NCBI GenBank assembly: GCA_000328365.1
Contig: KB307653.1
Location: forward strand, 77,867 to 141,866
DNA length: 64,000 bases
Direction of reading: 5' to 3'
Source of the DNA: Capitella teleta
Taxonomy: Eukaryota; Annelida; Polychaeta; Capitellidae
Under the pieces are notes generated by a model that was not told the origin of the DNA, made no database searches, and saw only the letters and a program-made list of their open reading frames with translations. Positions 38,701 to 49,697 of this stretch are shown here, piece by piece. Positions within the stretch are counted from its first letter, which is position 1. Each line of letters begins with the position of its first letter. Both the position numbers and the translations under genes were made by a program.

Positions 38701-41700
38701 TAATACCTCTAATAGTAGTGCCTGGAGGTTTACCTACTGTGGCCAGTTCTGGTGATTGTATGTGTAGGCAGACAGCCATCCACCAACCCCAGGGTATCTG
38801 CTGGTCATGTATGGCTGAATTCTCTTTCACAAAAGACTTGTTCCAACCTGGGAGCAACTCAGAATCAAAGGCTCAATGGAACAGTAAAATCTGTCTTAGA
38901 TATATATAGATATTTTCATAATACCACCCATATGGAAACGTGAATATCAATTTCTGATTTCTTCATCTCTATTCTCTATTTAGATACTTGTAATTAATTT
39001 CATGTATTTGTTCTGGTTTGCCGTCATGTAACCATGTACTTGCATAAATGCAGAGATGGGTACGTTATTACCGAACTTCACTGCCACATGTGCCCTGGAC
39101 CACGAACGGCGTGGAGGCCCTGCACCATGTGCTCAAGACCAAGTTCTTAAAGCATTTTGGTGACAGAAGCCTCCATGGTTTTCTCTCCGTGGTGTTGAAG
39201 AAATACCTGCCAGGAATCATGATGACGTGAGTAATTTTCTTGAATCCTTTAAATTATTTTTCTTACCCTTAAATGTATTTAAATTGTAGATATCGCGCTG
39301 CAAATTTATCAATTCATTCAGCCAGAGTTTCAACAACCCCTGTTCCCCACTATTTTAATCAAAGATCTGAAAAGCTGGTGCATCATTGCATAAAACAGCT
39401 ACCAGTCAGTTTCTCCTTTCATAATTTTGTAACCGATACCTAATGTACCTAATGTATGTGTAGATGTAGAGACAATGTCGAGCTGGACTTTGGCCAGCTA
39501 TGATGCCTTAACACGAATATTGATGTTGTAATTTGAAGAGAGCTCGCCTCTTAAGCGGGCTTGACCAATGCATGCGTGTGATTCTGGACTTGGAACTGAA
39601 TAAACGTAGGAAGTAGATTATACTTACCCGACCATGTTCTCATTCTCATTTGCGCCACGAACCATAATCAACACCAGGAGCTCGCATCGCCCTGAAGTGT
39701 AACCAAGAGCCCCACAGGTTACAATTTGACAGTACATTGATTTATATTTCACTGTTCTGAGCAGGGCACGCTTGATGTCACAGTGAAGAGCAATGACGCC
39801 TCTGGTTACATTGTCTTGGGGAGTAAGGATACCCTATACATCATGCGCTCCACACCCGTTTCATGCCAAATCAAAGACTGGCATCTGTCATCACTTTCTG
39901 TGCAAACACATACTCCTTGTGTGCCTCCGCTGAAAAGCTGAGAGCGGTATGTGAGTGACAACAGGCAGTGCATCTAATGGTTTCCCTTTGATTCCCCAGA
40001 ATCATCCCAAATTCTCTTTTGGATGTGGACATAATCCTTAAAACATCTGTCTGAAGGACATAAGGCTGGAATAAATTCCCACCTGAAGCTGGAATGCTTG
40101 GGTAAGTGTATTATATCAGGAATAAACTATGTAAAAACTCTGTTTATCTGCACAGCATGTGAGGTGTTAGTCAAAGGGACCAGCCAAAGCCAACCTCCAG
40201 TTGGTCGCTGCTGCAAGAAACAACCGTATCGGCCACGCAAAACTGGTCAGCTTCGTCAACCAGCTCGATATATCCGGCCCCATTGCCAATGAAGCCTACA
40301 TTGAGCTAACTGATCGCCTGCAACATGGAGCTCTTGCAGCACAGGAAGACTCCTTCCAGGAGGCAGCAGCTGTGATCCGGCAGATTCACGGCACTGAGGG
40401 AACACAGGCAAAAGATGTGTTGGACATTTGCATATCCTTCGATGGAGCCTGGCACAAGCGGGGCTATTCGAGCCATTATGGGGTCGGCATAGCCATCAAA
40501 GTGGAAAGCGGCCTCATCATTGATGTGCACGTATTGTCCAACTTTTATGTTGGCTGCAAGCTCCACAGACTGACCCGAAGTATCTGAAGTGGAAGGAGAA
40601 CCACCACTGTGAAATGAACCATGATGGCTCTGCCAATTCGATGGAAGTGGCTTCAGCTGGAGTCTTGTGCCAATAGTCTATTGAGAAGTATAGACTCCGC
40701 TATAAAACAATCCTGTGTGATGGCGATGCCAAGACTCTTGCCACCCTCAACAAGAAGCAGGTCTATGGTCCAGATGTGGAGCTAATAAAAGAAGATTGCG
40801 TGAACCATGTGGCCATGAGAATGTACAAGGGCATTGAGGTATGGCTAATTTGATTGCACCTGGTGAGTTTTCCATCTGCAATATTTGCTTTTTCTTAATG
40901 TAAAAATTCGCAATGAGGCATTCAATGCCACAATATGAAGGCGGTGTCCCAAGACAGAACCGACTTCAAAAAAAACTGTTGAAATTGTTGTGTCAATGGC
41001 TGCCAGTGAGATTAACTGTGGGGCAGCGGTTTTTGAGCGGTTGCTCCGTCATCTCCAAGTGGAAAGCGGCAGCCAAGTAAAGAAACAAGTAAAGTCTAAT
41101 TTTGGTCCACTTTGAACATGAAGTTGTTCTCATTAATACTGGACCGTGAAAATGTAAGGCGTAAATAAAGTGTTCTACTTAACATAATTAGCTCATCAAG
41201 ATGTCCATACTGAAGCATATGTATTTTTCACTGTACTCAATATTTGCGGTCTTAAGTAACATCATATTCACTGCAATTTTATTTTTTACTGTGACTGTGA
41301 AAACCTAAGAGAAATAGATGCCAACAAAATGTTCTTTAGTAATGTAATTAAACTTGTGAATTGAAACTGGGGAATTTTATCTCCATGGAATTAAGTTCCT
41401 CTTCAAGATTGAACAATTTCACAAGTTTAATTACATTACTAATCTTGAAGAGGAACTTAGTTCCATGGAGATAAAATTCCCCAGTTTCAATTCAATCATA
41501 TTTTTAATGCGCTTGAATTACATGGATAGCTGACTCATAATTTGCTATGGAAACTTATGAAACTCCTATCCAGAAGCTCTATCTGATATTGCATCTTTGC
41601 AATGTATGTTTGTTGTCAGGAGTCAAGAAACGTCCGTTGTCCTTGTGTCTGCCCAGACAAATCTGAAGACGATGCCCCTTTTGAAAACCCTTTTCACATA

Positions 41701-44700
41701 TAAAAGGATGGAGTACCCAAATAAAGGCATGCTAGCTGAGATCATCCTATACATAGGGGTCTCAGACAGTGTAGTGGAGGCAGGATTCAGCCAACTGACC
41801 TCTCTGCTCTCTGATCGTCATCTTTCTATCTGACATGAAACCATTCTCAGCTCAGCTTTCAGAGAGTCAACATCTATTTTCTCTGCTCTGTTCTACTTTA
41901 GTTAAATGCTATAAATAAAAGAATACCTAAGGAAGGCTTCTGTGTGGAAGATCTACATTCGTGTATTCTACCTGTGATTTATCTCTTCCAATTTTTTGAG
42001 TGTTTAATGTGGACACAGAGATTATCTACATCATCGCCAATGGATCCCAAGGACTTCATTCGTGCCCTTCAGTTTGCGCTGAAGAATCTTGATATTCAAA
42101 AGGACTTATCTTTGATTATTGGTGAGTCGGCGCAAACCGAAATTACCATATTAAGATCTGAATTGAAAGACAAGGAAGTGGTTATCAAGAAACTTGATAC
42201 CAGAATCAATGACCTTGAAAACCAGGTGGAAGGCCTTGAGCAATACTCCAGGCGGAATTGTATCCATCTATCCGGCTTGCCAAAAATCAACGAGAAGAAC
42301 GTTATTGAGCGAACTCATGGGGTGTTCAATAACACAATGAAATTGGACCATCCTGTATCCATTTCTGAAATAGATCGAATCCACCGTGTGGGCAAGAAGT
42401 CTGCATAGAACTCCCAGTCTCAGGGAATTCTAATTCGGCCTCTAGCATCCGCACTCTTCCTGAATGAGGACCTCACTCGCCAGAGGAACAATTTTGTGTT
42501 CCAAGCAAGGTGCAAGAAGAAGGCAAATTCTACACTCAATGTCTGAACTCACGATGGTTCGATAGTCATCAACGACAATAGAAAAATTTCCTCGGCAAGG
42601 ACACTTGCGGAAGCAGAAAAACTCCCGAGGTCTGTTTCTTTTTTTTCACTTCTTCCTTTTTGTTTGTTTAAAATGTTTATAAATTTAAAATTATTTTGAT
42701 ACTTAAAAATTATGAATTGATTACTTTGCATACTGATATCCCTCTCCATTATATGTAAAAGGCAATGTCCCCAACTCACTATATCTCACCCCAGTGAGTG
42801 CTCAAGAAGTTCTATTTTCTATTCTCAGATTGAAAAACTCCTTTGGTCACGATGGTCTCAAACTGGAGATAATTAAATGCATCCGAGAATCTATCTCTGT
42901 TCCACTTGCACATGTAATTAATTTTGTTTTCAAGGTGTCAAAGTAGTCTATATTACTCCAATTAATAAAAGGGTCGATCCTACACTATTTTCAAACTATC
43001 GGCCTATCTCTCTTTCTTGCCAGTCTTTTACAAAATATTGGAACAACTTCTCCACAAAAGATTATTTGATTCCTTCAATCTGAACCAAATTTTTACACCT
43101 TCTCAAATTTCAACATGGTTTAAGGAAGGGATTTTCCACTGAAATGGCCCTTGCTGACACTGTTAATAGACTTACAAGTGAGCTTGAAAAAGGAATTAAT
43201 ATTATTGGACTCTTTCTTCGTTAAAAAAAAAAGTGTTTGACACTTGTTAATTTTGAATTTTTATTGAAAAAGCTTGAATTTTATGGTGTTAGAGGGATTG
43301 CCCTTGATCTTATTCGTAGTTATCTCTTCAGTTGCTGTCAACGTGTAATTCTAAATAACCATTTTAGTATCAGAGAACATTGGAGTGTCCCGCAGGGCAG
43401 TATTCTTGGTCCCCTGTTGTTCTTGGTCCATATTATTGATTTACCTAAGGTTCTCAGTAATTCATTTGCAATAATGTATGCTGATGATACTAAAAATAAT
43501 TTCTGAAACATGAAACATGGTGATTATTGTTGTAGAATGTGCAAAGGTCAGGGGGGCTTGTTGGCCCCGCCTGTTTGTTAGAGGCGGGGTCACCGCGCTT
43601 GTACTGAAATAAGTTCATTCGTGTTGTAGAATCCAAGAAGCTCTAATGCCTTTGTTTTTCCCGGAACTTATATATGAGTGTGGTTGACCCTTTTCATTTC
43701 CGCCAAATTTTTGGTGCCCAGACCCGGGATTTAGGCCCAGATTTTTCGTTGTGTTATTCTTCCCATTGTGATACCTGATCATTGATATGGGCAAGAAAGA
43801 GATCGCTGCTTTGGAGAGGAGGCGTCGGGATGCCCGTCGGCAGGCCCGTCGGCAGGCCCGCATGTCGGCCTCTTCGCTTAAGGTGGCACTGGACGACGCT
43901 GATGGCAATATGCTCGACGTTCGATTCCATTTAGGTGAGCTGGAGATGGCACTGGATGAGCTGAGGGCTGTCCAGCGCAATTACAGTATGACGGGAACCG
44001 TCTTCATTCAGGGTTATCAATTGGCGTATGCTCACCACAGACCAGGGTCTGTTGAAATAGACATATTGGTTGGCATGGATAATTACTGGAACCTCATGAA
44101 GGGATCTGCTATTAGGCTGTCACAGGGCTTTGCGATGCAAAAGAGCGTGTTCAGATGGGTGGTGTCCGGTTACTCCCGTGTTCAGCCGATTGTCTCAGAC
44201 GGGACTGCGTTATTCTCATCTTGCTCAAGTGAAACTGATTGCCTTCTGAAGTGTGTCTCTAACGATAATGTCCGGCAGATGTGGGATTTGGAGGCCGTAG
44301 GAATCGTTGGTTCTGATCATGCAGAACAGCTGTGTCGACTATCTGATTTCAAGAACAAGGTGTCTTTCAAGGAAGACATTGGCAGGTACCAGGTTGGTTT
44401 GTTGTGGAAAGACAAATCCAAAATCGACCTCAAGCAGAAGTCTTTTGACCGAAAATTGATGCAGAAAGGCCATCAGCGAATTCGCTACGATGACGCACTG
44501 CGAGAGATGGAGTTGAAAAGCACTATCAAACAAGTGCCTGATAATGAAATTGCACCAACCGACAGACCGGTGTTTTACCTCCCTCATAGACCTGTGGTCA
44601 AAGAGGACAGTCTTTCAACAAAGGTACGACGATGCTGGCCCTGCCATGCCCACACATCGTTGACGTTCTCCTGAGATTCCGCAGATGGCGCATTGCATTG

Positions 44701-47700
44701 GCAGCAGATATCATGAAAGCATTTCTTCAGCTATCACTGACCGAACAAGATCGTGATGTGCATCGCTTTCTATGGAAACAAGGCGATTGTATTCGAGTAA
44801 TGCGCTTCTTGAGAGTAACATTTCAGTGGATTGTTCTCTGTTTCTTTTGAATGCCACAATTCGCCATCATTTGGATGGCTATGCCAAAGATGACCATGCT
44901 GCCCAGGAGCTGCGCAGCAATCTTTACGTCAATGATCTTTTGACGAGTGCTGTAACTGCCAGGCCGTTTATATATAGATTATTGTGAATTGCTCACTATT
45001 CGTTGCTGCTGTCGTGGTGGTCTTTTTACCTTCACTTGCATCGAGGAGACCACTGCGATGGCACAGCAAAACACACACTTGGACTATAATTGGCTTGTTG
45101 CAATCAGGATATACGCATTTTTGTATTCTCGCTTCATTGTTTAGTTGGTTGGACCTCTCATTCTCTAAGCTTCAATAAAGAGCGTACCAAGATGCATACG
45201 AAAAATGCTAAGCTCTGAGATGAGCATTGATCCTAATTATGTATGGTATCACACAGATTCGACCACTGTCCTACATTATCTTCGGAACAAGAGCAAACGG
45301 TTTCCAATTCCAATATTTGTGGCAAAAAAGAGTTCAAACGATTCTCGACCTATCCCACTTTTTACGTTTTTTTGGATTATCATCATTCTAATACACAGGA
45401 ATATTCCTAAATTCAACACGTAGTGAAACACTAACCAGGAGACAGATTTTGATAAGAAAAAAGTGTTGTTTCTGTGAACTTGCATTAACATGCAAGCATA
45501 ATTTCATCATCATCGTGCGTATATATAGTGCTCTTCAACTTCGTCATCTTTCATGTATCTTCATCAACACAATGAGTGAGCAACAGACCCTTCCTTGGAC
45601 TTCACTGAACAGCCTACACCTTCTCCAAACCAGCCAGTTTACATTACCAAGGCTGAAATGGACGCCATTGTTGCCAAAGCTGTACAGCAGGCCACTGAAG
45701 ATACAGCCAATTTGTTCACCAAAAAGTTGCTGGCACTTGAAGAGAAATACAAACAGAAAATCCAAGATCTTGAAGCTCAAGTCAGAACTGCAGAGAGACA
45801 TGGCAACCAACTTGAACAACACAGATGTAGGTCCCACCTGAGAATCTGGGGATTAGAGCTGGCCCCCGGACAGAATTGTAAAACAGCTGTAGCTTCACTT
45901 GTGAGGCAACTCAAGGGGCCAAATGGTTCACCAATCCAGTGCCGGGAGTCCGACATAGATGCTACTCGTCTCCTTCCCACTAAGACGAGGGTCAAACATC
46001 CAAGCTCCAACTCTACCCCCTCCCCATCCGCGCCCTGCATCATCGTCCGCTTTCTTGTTGCATGTGTTTAAATTTAATTCAACCTTATTGTAAATGCTGA
46101 GGCATTTTTATGGTTATATGCCGTAAAAACGTTAAATGAGTGTCAAATTGAAAATCAGTTTATGACAGCTCGGCGAGATGCCAGACTGCCCAGGGGGCAT
46201 TCATTAGCATGTAATTTGGGATGTAGTGTAGATTATAGAGTCGTTTAGTTAGAAGCCTTTCCCGGTCCTGCGACAGTTGCTGAGACGGGCAGGGACTGAT
46301 GCCAGGATACGCGCAGAATGGTTAGTTTTTATTGTTTAGTTGTATCGTATTTATATGTATTTTTCATTTATAGTGCATCGCTTTGATTATCAATAAAGGA
46401 TATCATTGATCGCCATCGTCCTGTATCCTGGTGTCCCTAATTGCCACTCAATTCGGTGGTAGTAGCGTCTCGGGCTCACGGAAGCGTTTGCTGTCCGTTA
46501 TACTTATTCTAAATTTTTCTTGCAGCATTTTTTCCCTCTGATGGCCAGTGAATTAAGCGGCATTCTCGAATTGCCTTTCACTGGTCTCCAAGGCTTTTGT
46601 CTTAATTGTATTTATATATCCAGTTAATTATTGTGCCAAAATAAATCATTATCTCTCTCTCTCTCTCTCCCCTCCCCCCATAGAAATTCGCAGTAGCAGT
46701 CTTCGAAAAGCTCAAAGGCATTTTTCGAGACAGAATGAGAGCAAAAAAAAAAGAATGAGAGCAAAGATTGCACAGAGACATTCAGCGTCGATTTCAATAA
46801 GCAATCTTAGAAAGGCCAAAATCGACATCTTAAAGCACGAGCAATGTGTGAACTTTGAGAAAGAAATAAACGCACTCTGCTTGGGTGAAATGGTTACCAA
46901 GAGAAGATGCAGACCTTGAAATCTGAGGCAAGCGATCGCTCGCCTGAAATCATTTTGAGGCGAGCTGTCAATCGCTCTCCTCGGCCCTAACATATCGCTC
47001 GCCTGACGAGCGCCTGGAAACCGCGCGCTTTCAACTTCGCGCGCTTAAGTCTGGTGTGTTATGTGCCAAGTGAGACCAAAGCGATGTTTGGAGTGCAATA
47101 GGGCGTTGTGATTTCCTTGCCACTCATCGTGAGGTATTGGGGAGTGTTTGAGATATGAGCTGATGTGCGCTCTACATTAGTTTCGCTTCTCGCTAATCAC
47201 AGTGAACTGAACTCATTGCCGCGAAAGACGCCCAGTTTCTCGACTTAGAAATAACGCCTAAACAAATTCCGTCCAACTCTCGACATTTGAGGGTTGGGAT
47301 TTCCCTTGTTTTGGGATGAAACTCAGGAAGAATAGCAAGGGGCAAAATATAGTATATGAAGTCAATGCATTAAAATGCTGATTGATGTGTCCTTGTTTTT
47401 ATCTTAATTAAGAATGGCATCCTTGCTCTCTTTACACTCCTCAAGCACTCCCCTGGATGATTCCTATTGTATGTATTGTGCATACTATTCAATAAAGTGG
47501 GGTATTTAGCCTCTAAAAAAAAAAACAGCTCGCCTGGGCAAATTTAGGTGAGCTATAAACAGCTCGCCTGGGATTTCTAGATTTCAAGGTCTGAAGATGC
47601 ATTCTCGTTTGAAGGTTTTTCGCTCAAATCTGATGATCTCGTGATCACAAAGCGCATTCTGCTGAATTGCATTGCTCGTGTTTGATCCTGTTGGATCCAT

Positions 47701-49697
47701 TGCCCCTTTCATTGTCAGTGCCAAGCTTTTATTCCAGCTGTGGAGAGCAGGCGTTGGTTGGGATGTGGAGCTGTCTATGAGAGTACAGGAGGCTGCGTCT
47801 GAGTGGTTGGTGGGAATGCAAGAAGTCAAAGCGGTGCGAATAAAGAGAGGTTATTTCGCAGATGGGTGGGGTCCATGTACTCCGGAAGTTCGTGTGTTTG
47901 GAGATGCCTCCGAAAAAGCGTATGGTTGTTGTGCGTATTTGTGCCGTTTTGATGCCTGTTCTGGTCGTTATAACTTATATATCAACATTGTTAATGTCAA
48001 GGGACGGCTTTGCTCCGCTGAAGCGAGTGACGCTCCCGAGATTGGACCTTTTAGCTTGCCTCCTTGCAGCTAGAAAGGCAAGGCATGTTTGTGATGTGTT
48101 TAAGCAGCAAATGAATTGCTATTTTTGGAGCGATTTGATGATCGTTATGGGTTAGATTCAAGGTGATCCACTGCGGTGGAAACAATTTGTGGCAAACCGA
48201 GTGAGTGAGATCCAAGAGCTCACTGAGATGCAGATGGGCGCACACACCAGGAGCCGACAACCCCGCTGACCTCTTGACCCGCGGTTGCTCTGCTGGCCGC
48301 CTTGTGAACTCAGAGCTGGGTGGGAGGGGCCTCGATGACTGCAGACGAGTCTCCCGCGTGCCAATCCTATTCCCCCCTCTGAGACTTATGTAGATCTCTG
48401 TACTGACGAAACACTCGCCTCTGATGTGGCTTTAGTTACACGCACCCGAAATTTTCCCTGTTGAGCGCTGGGCAACGTTCTCGGTAGCTGTGACGTTGTT
48501 GCTTGGGTGATGAAATCTGTGAGAAATGTTTGAGCTCCTGTCGTGGAACGCGATTTATCAGGGGATTTGTCCAGGGAAGAGGTGGCTGCGGCAAAGGTGA
48601 CCTTACTCAAGAAAGAGCAGAAGCGATGCTTCAGCACCGAGTATGACATGCTGCTGTGTGGTCTGCTGTCAATGTACGGCACTGAGGGCCATCACTTGGA
48701 ATGTTGTTATCCTGCAGAGCCATCAGCCACACCTGGTGATAATCATTCTGTGGTCCGCCTCAGTCGCAGGGCCAAGACCCCAGAGAGGCCCAACTTGTAA
48801 ATTGTAATTAATTAGCCGTGCCATGGAGTGTTGCATGCTGCTGCCACGTGTTTTTTATGCCCTGTTGCATGCTTGATTGTTAATTGTTGATAACTAATAA
48901 TGATTCTTCTCTTTTCTGTTTATGTCTGATGATTAACATGTATCTGTGTCTGCGTACATTGTTTTGTATGTATGTAATTTGTTTGCAGTTTATTCTTTGC
49001 TTTCATTTTGTGTGTGACTCCTGTTGATGTGATAAGAATTGATGGTGTTTGGCTAGTTTACTACCCAACAGGGGTGTATGTTGTAGAATGTGCAAAGGTC
49101 AGGGGGGCTTGTTGGCCCCACTCCCTCATTAATATGTGCATGTTTGTTAGAGGCGTGGTCATCACGCTTGTACTGAAATAAATTAATTTGTGTTGTAGAA
49201 TCCGAAAAGCTCTGATCGACTGATGCCTTTTTTTTCCCGGAACTTATATATGAGTGTGGTTGACCCTTTTTGTTTCCACCACAATTATGAATCAGGACCC
49301 TACTCCCTTCAGTTTCATGGTCACATGATCATGGTGATTCATATTTACCATCATCCATGAAAGTGAAGGGAGTAGGGTCCATTACTCCATGTGGAGAACC
49401 CAATTAGGCTCACTCTGTTTGGTAATAACAAACATGCAAACCATGCTAACGATTAAACAAGTCGCCAGGATCACACCGTGACCTTGCTCCCCAAGGGTAG
49501 TGTATACACTACACTACGGCTTGGGGAGCTGACCGTGACCATGCTGAGTCCACAGTGTTAAAACTGAATTAGTGAAACCGACCTGTTTCTAGCAGCTTCG
49601 TGTTGGTCGCCAGCGAATCTAAGCTGAGTTTATACCCATCGAAGTTGGAATCGATGAGCTTCCTGTCCAACTTGAGATCCACACAAACGTCTGTCAT
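32725..49697 (-). CDS. NUDCD1: NudC domain-containing protein 1, giant first intron
   Basis: Homologue of human NUDCD1 (CML66), a cytoplasmic/nuclear CS-domain protein and HSP90 co-chaperone; human family work links it to the DHX15 helicase. Exons on the minus strand: 49697-49583, 34800-34646, 34582-34397, 34343-34184, 34122-33928, 33831-33618, 33561-33417, 33364-33236, 33186-32725; 587 codons including the stop (human 583 residues). Exon 1 encodes MTDVCVDLKLDRKLIDSNFD followed by GYKLSLDSL, matching the human N-terminus, and ends in phase 1, as exon 2 (GPEVLKLSERQYSLQHVKAFG) requires. The CS domain is in AYTWSQTDEDIVVQFTL through TWTITDKTK. The C-terminal half has CLRHDVDAILWQ, ATFNAFGYVQASKR, VYRQPAAISFPLRNRKTGRQ and VAKQQVVALDTAEEVVGCQA. 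No lesions seen; intron 1 is 14.8 kb and full of transposons, while the other introns are about 50-130 bp. Confidence 0.95.
35400..36152 (+). mobile_element. LINE 3' tail with terminal ATTCT repeats
   Basis: The reading frame at 35421-35708 contains THFGVRIWSSIPQAIRNSASL and then ARFKQTLIQH. This is the common C-terminal end of non-LTR reverse transcriptase proteins (family pattern: xGxxIWNSIPxxIRxSxSxxxFKxxLxxxL). The 3' end is TAAATTCTATTCTATTCTAT, a short repeat array as seen at CR1/L2-type ends. 5' truncated, as usual for LINEs. Confidence 0.65.
36690..39235 (+). mobile_element. MULE-type transposase gene, split by introns
   Basis: Pieces of a Mutator-like (MULE) DDE transposase lie in order on the plus strand. 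A leading segment has ARDIHVMLSLNKKEILAGLE (36755-36890). A core has CLLLDATHKTTKYEVPLFQL and TNTNCGYQ (37211-37357; first catalytic Asp in LLDATHKT). A further block has ETLQIIKRWGAPSKMIFVID (37651-37826; second Asp in FVIDHSLPQ). The last block is WTTNGVEALHHVLKTKFL (39054-39226), likely holding the Glu. Boundaries look like splice sites (for example AG before LFAYMSQDM, GT after CGYQ), so the gene may truly have introns rather than merely be broken. Flanking inverted ends were not found. Confidence 0.6.
40150..41100 (+). pseudogene. Mutator-like transposase remnant (PF20700 type)
   Basis: Two adjoining frames give VAAARNNRIGHAKLVSFVNQLDISGPI then CISFDGAWHKRGYSSHYGVG, and further on YRLRYKTILCDGDAKTLATL, KEDCVNHVAMRMYKGIE. 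DGxWxKRGxSSxxGV, the CDGDAKT block and the ECVNHV-like block are hallmarks of the Mutator-like transposase domain family found in cnidarians and arthropods. The frame is interrupted by a stop near 40585 and another near 40680, so it is a pseudogene. It is unrelated to the MULE at 36690-39235. Confidence 0.65.
41341..41494. repeat. Permuted inverted repeat (A-B-A'-B')
   Basis: Block A (41341-41358) is reverse-complemented at 41421-41438. Block B (41359-41410) is reverse-complemented at 41441-41494. A plain palindrome would read A-B-B'-A'; here the inverted blocks are swapped. Both matches are nearly perfect, so the structure is young. Confidence 0.85.
41597..41833 (+). pseudogene. hAT transposase C-terminal scrap
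   Basis: The segment SDSVVEAGFSQLTSLLSDRH followed by LSI resembles the C-terminal dimerisation region of hAT-type transposases (xxxVERGFSxxxxIxxDxRxxL). Only about 75 codons remain and nothing upstream extends it. Confidence 0.4.
41950..43510 (+). mobile_element. LINE with ORF1 and reverse transcriptase pieces
   Basis: 41974-42405 encodes an ORF1-like protein: a coiled coil (DKEVVIKKLDTRINDLENQV) followed by LEQYSRRNCIHLSGLP and EIDRIHRVGKKS, the coiled-coil plus RRM arrangement of many LINE ORF1 proteins; a stop follows after KKSA. After a gap, 42820-43505 carries reverse transcriptase segments: NSFGHDGLKLEIIK, YKILEQLLHKRLFDSFN, QHGLRKGFSTEMAL, SVPQGSILGPLLFLVHIIDL and the catalytic box MYADDTK. 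The RT is spread over frames and lacks its endonuclease and 3' end. The BEL/Pao element begins just after it. Confidence 0.7.
45570..46075 (+). mobile_element. LINE ORF1-like fragment nested in the BEL element
   Basis: The frame at 45595-46069 encodes a coiled coil (LALEEKYKQKIQDLEAQVRT) followed by HRCRSHLRIWGLELAPGQN and a basic tail, the layout of LINE ORF1 proteins with an RRM-like fold. It differs from the ORF1 at 41974-42405, so a second LINE family is involved. No reverse transcriptase is attached. Confidence 0.5.
46911..47592. mobile_element. hAT-type MITE, 682 bp, nested
   Basis: Perfect 14-bp inverted ends AGACCTTGAAATCT (46911-46924 and 47579-47592), with a perfect 8-bp target duplication GAAGATGC on both sides (46903-46910 and 47593-47600). 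The 8-bp duplication is the hAT hallmark. There is no coding capacity. Subterminal GGCGAGC/GCTCGCC motifs recur near both ends (about 46935-46990 and 47527-47572). It lies inside the BEL/Pao interior, so it is the younger of the two. Confidence 0.9.
49295..49380. repeat. Hairpin with 26-bp arms
   Basis: GGACCCTACTCCCTTCAGTT... (49295-49320) is the near-perfect reverse complement of 49355-49380, with a 34-bp spacer. It begins about 10 bp after the right LTR of the BEL element. Confidence 0.85.
49488..49533. repeat. Short hairpin near NUDCD1 exon 1
   Basis: CTCCCCAAG and CTTGGGGAG enclose a nested GTAGTG...CACTAC stem. It lies in intron 1, about 50 bp from the exon 1 donor. Confidence 0.7.

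Larger units (their letters stand above)
43528..49283 (+). mobile_element. BEL/Pao-type LTR retroelement, broken
   Basis: A fossil LTR element lying in the sense opposite to NUDCD1. Matching long terminal repeats of about 180 and 205 bp (43528-43707 and 49079-49283) start TGTTGTAGAATGTGC. The 5-bp target duplication ATTAT flanks both ends (43523-43527, 49284-49288). The interior keeps gag-like and pol-like regions of Pao type (the FYLPHRPVVK-type reverse transcriptase entry, the FDPVGSIAPF connection and RNase-H-like regions). It is multiply broken and partly deleted, with several independent disruptions, and contains nested insertions at about 45000-47600. The LTRs differ by scattered substitutions and one indel of about 25 bp, so it is of moderate rather than recent age. 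Confidence 0.8.
34801..49582 (-). other. NUDCD1 intron 1, transposon graveyard
   Basis: The donor GTCGGT (minus strand, at 49582) and acceptor CTCCCCAG (ending at 34801) bound this 14.8-kb intron. Contents in plus order: diverged direct repeats near 35030-35230, a LINE tail, a MULE-type transposase gene, a Mutator-type transposase remnant, an oddly permuted palindrome, a hAT scrap, a LINE with both ORFs in pieces, a broken BEL/Pao LTR element carrying nested insertions, and two hairpins close to exon 1. Confidence 0.85.

Noticed and set aside
46100-46520. Possible solo LTR-like stretch with an AATAAAGGA phrase
   Set aside because: I could not find a second copy or terminal duplication in the window, so the call is unsupported.
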